Of a stretch of DNA of 64,000 nucleotides, positions 59,550-64,000 are shown in pieces. This stretch comes from Nocardioides mangrovicus (GTDB lineage Bacteria; Actinomycetota; Actinomycetes; Propionibacteriales; Nocardioidaceae). Positions within the stretch are counted from its first letter, which is position 1. Every line of letters starts with the position of its first letter. The stretch spans positions 739,913 to 803,912 of the forward strand of contig NZ_RDBE01000001.1 of NCBI RefSeq assembly GCF_003674065.1. Reading direction: 5' to 3'. The notes under the pieces are model-generated. The model saw nothing but the letters and a program-made list of their open reading frames with translations. It ran no database searches and had not been told where the DNA came from. Made by a program: the position numbers and the translations under genes.

Positions 59550-60556
59550 GAGCCACCCGCGTCGTCGCCGGCGCCCTCGCGACCGTCCTGGTCGCGGGGG
59601 CGCTGTTGCTCTCCGCGCTCCGGTTGGTCGACACCGCCGCCCGGTGGCCGGCGATGCTGGCGTCCTTCGCCGCCTACGGCCTGGTCGGCTTCGTGGCCTA
59701 CCTGGTGCTCGCCACGCTCCTGTTCCGTGGCACCGGTGCACGTGCGCGCTCCTGGCTGGTCGGGGGAGTCGTGGTCTGCCTGGTCGGATCGCTGGTGCAG
59801 GTCGCGTGGAACCTCCCGCTGTTCCGCGGCGACGGCGCGCGCCGGGCCGACCTGACGGTGATGACCGCCAACCTGCAGTTCGGCAACGCCGACGCGGCCG
59901 CCGTCGTACGTGCCGCGCGCCGGTCGGGCGCCGCGGTGCTGGTGCTCGAGGAGGTCACCTTCGGCGAGCAGCCCCGCTTGGAGCAGGCCGGGCTCCGTCG
60001 CACCTTCGGCTACGTCACCGGACTGCCGGACCAGAGCGCGGCGGGCACGCTGATCTACTCCCGGTACCCGTTGTCCGGCCAGCGCCGGCTCGGCATCTCG
60101 AACGGCGGCGTGGCCGCTCGCGTCGAGGCGCCGCGTCCCTTCGAGCTGCTGGCCGTGCATCCCGGCCAGCCCCGCAACTCCCCGGCGAACTGGCAGCACG
60201 ACCTGGCGACCATCCGCACCCTCGCCCGGGCCGCGGTGCGATCGGGCCCGACGCTGGTGGTCGGCGACTTCAACGCCACCCGCGACCACGTCGCCTTCCG
60301 CCGCGTCCTGGGCGCCGGGCTGGCCGACGCCGCCGAGCAGGCCGGATCGGGCTGGCAGCCCACCTGGCCGGAGTCGATCCCGATCTCGGGTCCCGGCGGC
60401 ACCGTGCGCGGCACCTGGCTGCGTCCGCTCATCGCCATCGATCACGTGCTGCTCAGCCACCAGTTCCGGGCCGTGAGCACCAGCACCGTCCAGCTGCCGG
60501 GCAGCGACCACCGGGCGCTCGTGGCCCGGCTCGACACCCGCGGCCTGCCGGGGTAG
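59546..60556 (+). CDS. Membrane-anchored endonuclease/exonuclease/phosphatase family protein 1
   Basis: A 336-residue protein. Three N-terminal membrane helices (about 7-27, 34-60, 70-92) lead to an extracytoplasmic EEP domain with the full catalytic set: TANLQFGN (Asn), LEEVTF (Glu), [11 protein letters not shown] (Asp/Asn), IDHVLLS and [10 protein letters not shown] (Asp-His). Related exported EEP proteins act on nucleic acid or phospholipid. GTG 59546 overlaps etfA stop (GTGA). A paralogue follows directly. Confidence 0.85.
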   Translation: MRATRVVAGALATVLVAGALLLSALRLVDTAARWPAMLASFAAYGLVGFVAYLVLATLLFRGTGARARSWLVGGVVVCLVGSLVQVAWNLPLFRGDGARRADLTVMTANLQFGNADAAAVVRAARRSGAAVLVLEEVTFGEQPRLEQAGLRRTFGYVTGLPDQSAAGTLIYSRYPLSGQRRLGISNGGVAARVEAPRPFELLAVHPGQPRNSPANWQHDLATIRTLARAAVRSGPTLVVGDFNATRDHVAFRRVLGAGLADAAEQAGSGWQPTWPESIPISGPGGTVRGTWLRPLIAIDHVLLSHQFRAVSTSTVQLPGSDHRALVARLDTRGLPG

Positions 60557-60612
60557 TCCAGAACGTTTGGTCGGTTCCGCCACCCTCGACCGACAGGAGA
60601 GTGCTGGACTAC
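60553..60612. terminator. Nested stem-loop between the two EEP paralogues
   Basis: GTAGTCCAG (60553-60561) pairs with CTGGACTAC (60604-60612); inside, GTCGGT pairs with ACCGAC. The first arm contains the stop codon of the upstream gene. It probably ends the etf unit, with a new promoter (TACGGT, 60661-60666) downstream. Confidence 0.55.
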
Positions 60613-60671
60613 GCCACCGGGCGGTCGGTGCGCCTCGACGGCACACCAGCCGAGGCGTCCTACGGTGACGT

Positions 60672-61640
60672 GTGCGGTGGCTGGTCGCGTTGCTCGGATG
60701 GGTGGTGCTGGGGGTCTCGGCGGCGGTGACCCTGGACCGGTTCCTGCCCTACGTCGGCCGCTGGCCGGTGATGGCCGCCGCGTTCGCGACTTACACCCTG
60801 ATCGGATTCGCCCTCGCCCTCCTCCTGCTGCTGCCGCTGGCCGGTCGCCGGGGCTGGGCGCGGCCCTGGTACTTCGCCGGGGCCACCGTCGCCCTGCTCG
60901 GCATCGGGCTGCAGGGGTGGCTGGTAGCCCCGCTCTACGTCGGCAGCCGCGCCGGCACCGCCACCGACCTGACGGTGATGAGCGCCAACCTGGAGGTCGG
61001 CGGTGGCGATGCCGACACGGTGGTGCGCACCGCCACCGACCGTCACGTCGGCGTGCTGGTGCTGCAGGAGGTCACGCCCAGCGAGCTGACCGCGCTCGAC
61101 GCTTCCGGCCTGGCGCAGCTGCTGCCCAACCGGGTGGGCACGGCGCAGCCCGGGGTGCGGGGGACCATGGTGTTCTCGACGTACCCGCTCACCGAGCAGG
61201 GGACGCTCCCGCTGGCCAACGGCGGCCTCGCGGTGCAGGTCGCGGCACCTCAGCCGTTCAGCCTGCTCGCCGTGCACACCGCGACCCCCACCGACGACGT
61301 CCGCCGCTGGGCCGCCGACCTGCGCACCGTCCGCGACCACGCGCAGGAGTCGCTCGCGGCCCACCGGCCGCTGCTCGTGGTGGGCGACTTCAACGCCACC
61401 ACCGACCACGCCCTCTTCCGCCGCGTGCTGGCCACCGGCCTCTCCGACGCCACCGCCCAGGCCAACTCGGGCTGGCAGCCCACGTGGCCCACGAAGTACC
61501 GGCGATCCTGGTACCGCCCGCTCATCGCGATCGACCACGTGCTCACCTCGCGGCGCTACTCCGCGCGCAGCACGAGCACGGTCTCGGTGCCCGACACCGA
61601 CCATCTCGCTCTCGTGGTCACGCTCCAGCGACGTCAGTAG
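60672..61640 (+). CDS. Membrane-anchored endonuclease/exonuclease/phosphatase family protein 2
   Basis: A 322-residue paralogue of the preceding gene with the same layout: three N-terminal membrane helices, then an EEP domain with [47 protein letters not shown] and DTDHLALVV. About half of the domain residues match the neighbour, including [18 protein letters not shown], showing tandem duplication. GTG 60672 is five bases after TACGGT. Substrate unknown. Confidence 0.85.
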   Translation: MRWLVALLGWVVLGVSAAVTLDRFLPYVGRWPVMAAAFATYTLIGFALALLLLLPLAGRRGWARPWYFAGATVALLGIGLQGWLVAPLYVGSRAGTATDLTVMSANLEVGGGDADTVVRTATDRHVGVLVLQEVTPSELTALDASGLAQLLPNRVGTAQPGVRGTMVFSTYPLTEQGTLPLANGGLAVQVAAPQPFSLLAVHTATPTDDVRRWAADLRTVRDHAQESLAAHRPLLVVGDFNATTDHALFRRVLATGLSDATAQANSGWQPTWPTKYRRSWYRPLIAIDHVLTSRRYSARSTSTVSVPDTDHLALVVTLQRRQ

Positions 61641-61661
61641 ACCCCCGTACGCTGGGAGTCG

Positions 61662-62834
61662 ATGAGCGCGTACCTCGACCACGCCGCCACCACCCCGGTG
61701 CTGCCGGAGGCGGTGGCCGCGATGACCGACCAGCTGCTGCGGGTGGGCAACGCCTCCTCGCTGCACGCCTCGGGCCGCGATGCGCGCCGTGTCGTGGAGG
61801 AGGCGCGCGAGACCATCGCGGCCGCCGTGGGGTGCCGTCCCGGCGAGGTCGTCTTCACCTCCGGCGGCACCGAGGCCGACAACCTCGCGGTGAAGGGGCT
61901 GTGGTGGGCCCGCCACGACGAGGACCCGCGACGTCGCCGGATCCTGGTCAGCGCGATCGAGCACCACGCCGTGCTCGACGCGGCCCACTGGCTGGCCGAG
62001 CACGAGGGCGCCGAGGTGGTCCTGCTCGAGGTCGACGGCGAGGGTCGGCTCGACCTGGCCGCCTTCGAGACGGCGCTGGCCGACGACGTCGCGCTGGTCT
62101 CGGTGATGTGGGCCAACAACGAGGTGGGCACCCTGCAGCCGGTCGAGGAGGTCGTCGCGCTCGCCCACGCCCACGGCGTCCCCGTGCACACCGACGCGGT
62201 GCAGGCCGTCGGCCAGGTGCCCGTCGACGTCGGCGCCACCGGCGTAGACGCCCTCACGCTCACCGGCCACAAGCTGGGCGGACCTTGCGGCGTCGGAGCG
62301 CTGGTGGTGCGCCGTGAGCTGCCGCTGACCGCCCTGCAGCACGGCGGCGGCCAGGAGCGCGACGTGCGCTCGGGCACGCTCGACGTACCGGCCATCGCGG
62401 CCTTCGCCACCGCCGTCGAGCTCGCGGTCGGGCGCCGCGAAAAGTACGCCGCCCGGGTCGGCGCGCTGCGCGACGACCTGGTGCGCCGCGTGGTCGAGGT
62501 CGTGCCGAGCGCAGTGGTCAACGGCAGCACCGAGCACCGGCTGCCCGGCAATGCCCACCTGTCCTTCCCCGGCTGTGAGGGCGACTCCCTGCTGATGCTG
62601 CTCGACGCCCAGGGCGTGGAGTGCTCCACCGGCTCGGCCTGCTCCGCCGGCGTGCCGCAGGCCTCACACGTGCTGCTGGCCATGGGCTGCGGCGACGACC
62701 ACGCCCGCAGCTCGCTGCGCTTCTCCCTGGGCCACTCCTCGACCCCGGCCGACGTCGACGCCGTCGTCGCGGCCATCGGTGCGGCCTATGAACGGGCGCG
62801 TCGGGCCGGAGTCGTCGCTGGTCTCTCGGCATGA
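61662..62834 (+). CDS. Cysteine desulfurase (IscS/NifS family)
   Basis: A 390-residue PLP enzyme moving sulfur from cysteine to acceptors. Motifs: start [17 protein letters not shown] Lys in [15 protein letters not shown], the active-site Cys loop [15 protein letters not shown], and [15 protein letters not shown] at the end. It is followed by mnmA, the usual pairing for tRNA 2-thiouridine formation, so this may be the donor for MnmA. ATG 61662; TACGCT lies eight bases upstream. Confidence 0.94.
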   Translation: MSAYLDHAATTPVLPEAVAAMTDQLLRVGNASSLHASGRDARRVVEEARETIAAAVGCRPGEVVFTSGGTEADNLAVKGLWWARHDEDPRRRRILVSAIEHHAVLDAAHWLAEHEGAEVVLLEVDGEGRLDLAAFETALADDVALVSVMWANNEVGTLQPVEEVVALAHAHGVPVHTDAVQAVGQVPVDVGATGVDALTLTGHKLGGPCGVGALVVRRELPLTALQHGGGQERDVRSGTLDVPAIAAFATAVELAVGRREKYAARVGALRDDLVRRVVEVVPSAVVNGSTEHRLPGNAHLSFPGCEGDSLLMLLDAQGVECSTGSACSAGVPQASHVLLAMGCGDDHARSSLRFSLGHSSTPADVDAVVAAIGAAYERARRAGVVAGLSA

Positions 62835-62843
62835 GGGTGCGTT

Positions 62844-62930
62844 CGCCAAAGTCGCGCACTTGCGAGGTTTTCGACGGGATATTTCGGGCAACCCCCGCTC
62901 AGGTCTTTGCAAGTGTGGGGTTTTCGCGGC
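62844..62930. repeat. 87-base palindromic repeat element, copy B
   Basis: Same element as at 53821-53907, ungapped, 63 of 87 bases identical. Ends CGCCAAAGTC and GTTTTCGCGGC pair less well than in copy A (about 16 of 22), the CACTTGC/GCAAGTG arms are kept. Here it sits between cysteine desulfurase and mnmA, both on the plus strand, so it is not limited to convergent gaps. Confidence 0.75.
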
Positions 62931-62943
62931 AGGGGGCTCACCA

Positions 62944-64000
62944 GTGAGGGTCGTCGCCGCGATGTCCGGCGGCGTCGACTCGGCGGTCGCCGCCGCCCGG
63001 GCCAAAGCCGCCGGCCACGACGTCACCGGTGTGCACCTCGCGCTCTCGCGCAACCCGCAGTCCTACCGATCGGGCGCGCGGGGGTGCTGCACGATCGAGG
63101 ACAGCAACGACGCGCGCCGCGCGGCCGACGTGATCGGCATCCCGTTCTACGTATGGGACCTCAGCGACCGCTTCCACGCCGACGTCGTGGAGGACTTCCT
63201 CGACGAGTACGCCGCCGGGCGCACCCCTAACCCGTGCCTGCGGTGCAACGAGAAGATCAAGTTCGCAGCCGTGCTCGACCGCGCCCTCGCGCTCGGCTTC
63301 GACGCCGTGGTCACCGGCCACTACGCCCGGCTCGTCGACGGGGCGCTCCATCGCGCCGTCGACCCGGGCAAGGACCAGTCCTACGTACTCGGGGTCCTCG
63401 ACGCCGCCCAACTGGCCAGCACTGTGCTGCCGCTGGGCGACACCCGCAAGGTCGACGTCCGGCAGGAGGCCGCCGAGCGCGGCCTGGCCACCGTCGCCGA
63501 CAAGCCCGACAGCCACGACATCTGCTTCATCTCCGACGGCGACACCGGGGGCTGGCTGGGGGAGAAGCTGGCCGAGCGCGAGCTGGCCCACGCCGGCGCG
63601 ATCGTCGACCGCGACGGCACGGAGCTCGGTCGTCACGACGGCAGCTACCGGTTCACCGTCGGCCAGCGCAAGGGACTGCGGATCGGCACGCCCGCGCCCG
63701 ACGGCCGGCCGCGCTACGTGCTCGACATCGAGCCGGTCTCCGGCACCGTCACGGTCGGCCCGCGCGAGGCGCTCGACGTCACCCGCCTCGACGCCGTGCG
63801 GCCGCGGTGGTGCGGTCCGCAGCGGACGGAGCCGTTCGAGGCGGGGGTGCAGCTGCGGGCGCACGGTGCCGAGCACCGCGCGGTGGTGACTCCCGGCGAC
63901 GGCTGGCGGGTCGACCTGCTCGAGCCCGCCTCCGGCATCGCGCCCGGCCAGGCCGTCGTCGCCTACGACGGTGATCGCGTCGTCGGCTCCGCGACGATCA
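62944..64000 (+). CDS. mnmA: tRNA-specific 2-thiouridylase MnmA (partial, 3' end outside the window)
   Basis: Open from GTG 62944 to the end of the window, 352 codons visible and no stop. The PP-loop ATP motif is at the start, [16 protein letters not shown]; then the catalytic pair: Cys in [14 protein letters not shown] and the second Cys in [15 protein letters not shown]. It activates U34 of Lys, Glu and Gln tRNAs with ATP and inserts sulfur. GGGGG lies upstream of the GTG. The C-terminal beta domain is cut by the window. Confidence 0.95.
   Translation, partial: MRVVAAMSGGVDSAVAAARAKAAGHDVTGVHLALSRNPQSYRSGARGCCTIEDSNDARRAADVIGIPFYVWDLSDRFHADVVEDFLDEYAAGRTPNPCLRCNEKIKFAAVLDRALALGFDAVVTGHYARLVDGALHRAVDPGKDQSYVLGVLDAAQLASTVLPLGDTRKVDVRQEAAERGLATVADKPDSHDICFISDGDTGGWLGEKLAERELAHAGAIVDRDGTELGRHDGSYRFTVGQRKGLRIGTPAPDGRPRYVLDIEPVSGTVTVGPREALDVTRLDAVRPRWCGPQRTEPFEAGVQLRAHGAEHRAVVTPGDGWRVDLLEPASGIAPGQAVVAYDGDRVVGSATI

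Overview
This is a chromosomal stretch of a high-GC Gram-positive actinobacterium, most like Nocardioides or a close relative in the Nocardioidaceae. The grounds are the very high GC content, frequent GTG starts, the gene order (threonylcarbamoylation gene tail, wecA-type transferase, atpI-atpBEFHAGDC, DUF2550 gene, then PduO adenosyltransferase and murA; and Scy/FilP-like coiled-coil protein next to epimerase, thiolase and meaB as in Streptomyces), a NucS mismatch endonuclease, an Asp-type MurA and the GlgE glycan system. Nothing looks like a prophage, insertion sequence, CRISPR array or transferred island. No tRNA or rRNA gene was seen. The species assignment is inference from the sequence alone.

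Layout. Bases 1-1223: end of an upstream gene and a polyprenyl-phosphate GlcNAc-1-phosphate transferase. 1224-9436: a 366-base leader with a CRP/GlxR-like box, then the complete F1Fo ATP synthase operon. 9479-12855: DUF2550 protein, MFS transporter, oxidoreductase and its probable divergent TetR regulator with two operators. 12785-17191: PduO adenosyltransferase, MurA, a STAS protein and the B12-dependent ethylmalonyl-CoA mutase. 17207-22258: an iron-box region with a tiny four-Cys protein and ferritin, a ComB-like phosphatase, NucS, GNAT, D-amino acid oxidase and a beta-propeller lipoprotein. 22318-28275: a double 3-hydroxyacyl-CoA dehydrogenase and assorted membrane, hydrolase and regulator genes. 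28294-33958: Scy/FilP-like coiled-coil protein, crotonyl-CoA carboxylase/reductase, epimerase, thiolase and MeaB. 34074-40930: small operons of mostly uncharacterised proteins. 40899-56104: alpha-glucan metabolism (GlgE, TreS, maltokinase, GlgB, GlgP, GlgX). 56133-64000: enoyl-CoA hydratase, electron transfer flavoprotein, two tandem membrane EEP-family phosphodiesterases, cysteine desulfurase and the start of the tRNA 2-thiouridylase MnmA.

How the genes fit together. The thiolase, 3-hydroxyacyl-CoA dehydrogenase, enoyl-CoA hydratase, crotonyl-CoA carboxylase/reductase, epimerase, ethylmalonyl-CoA mutase, MeaB, cob(I)alamin adenosyltransferase and EtfBA together supply most steps and helpers of the ethylmalonyl-CoA pathway for C2 assimilation, although they sit in separate transcription units; methylsuccinyl-CoA dehydrogenase, mesaconyl-CoA hydratase and the lyase are not in the window. 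The glycan genes form a head-to-tail translationally coupled operon that turns trehalose into maltose-1-phosphate and branched alpha-glucan, with phosphorylase and debranching enzyme beside it for breakdown. Cysteine desulfurase followed by MnmA gives the sulfur path to 2-thiouridine in tRNA.

Recurrent non-coding signals are the most original part: many genes have a TANNNT -10 element 5-8 bases before the start codon (leaderless type), several divergent pairs share gaps of 18-81 bases, and there are two diverged 87-base palindromic repeats, a separate 36-base palindromic repeat inside the atp operon, and several perfect-palindrome operator candidates.
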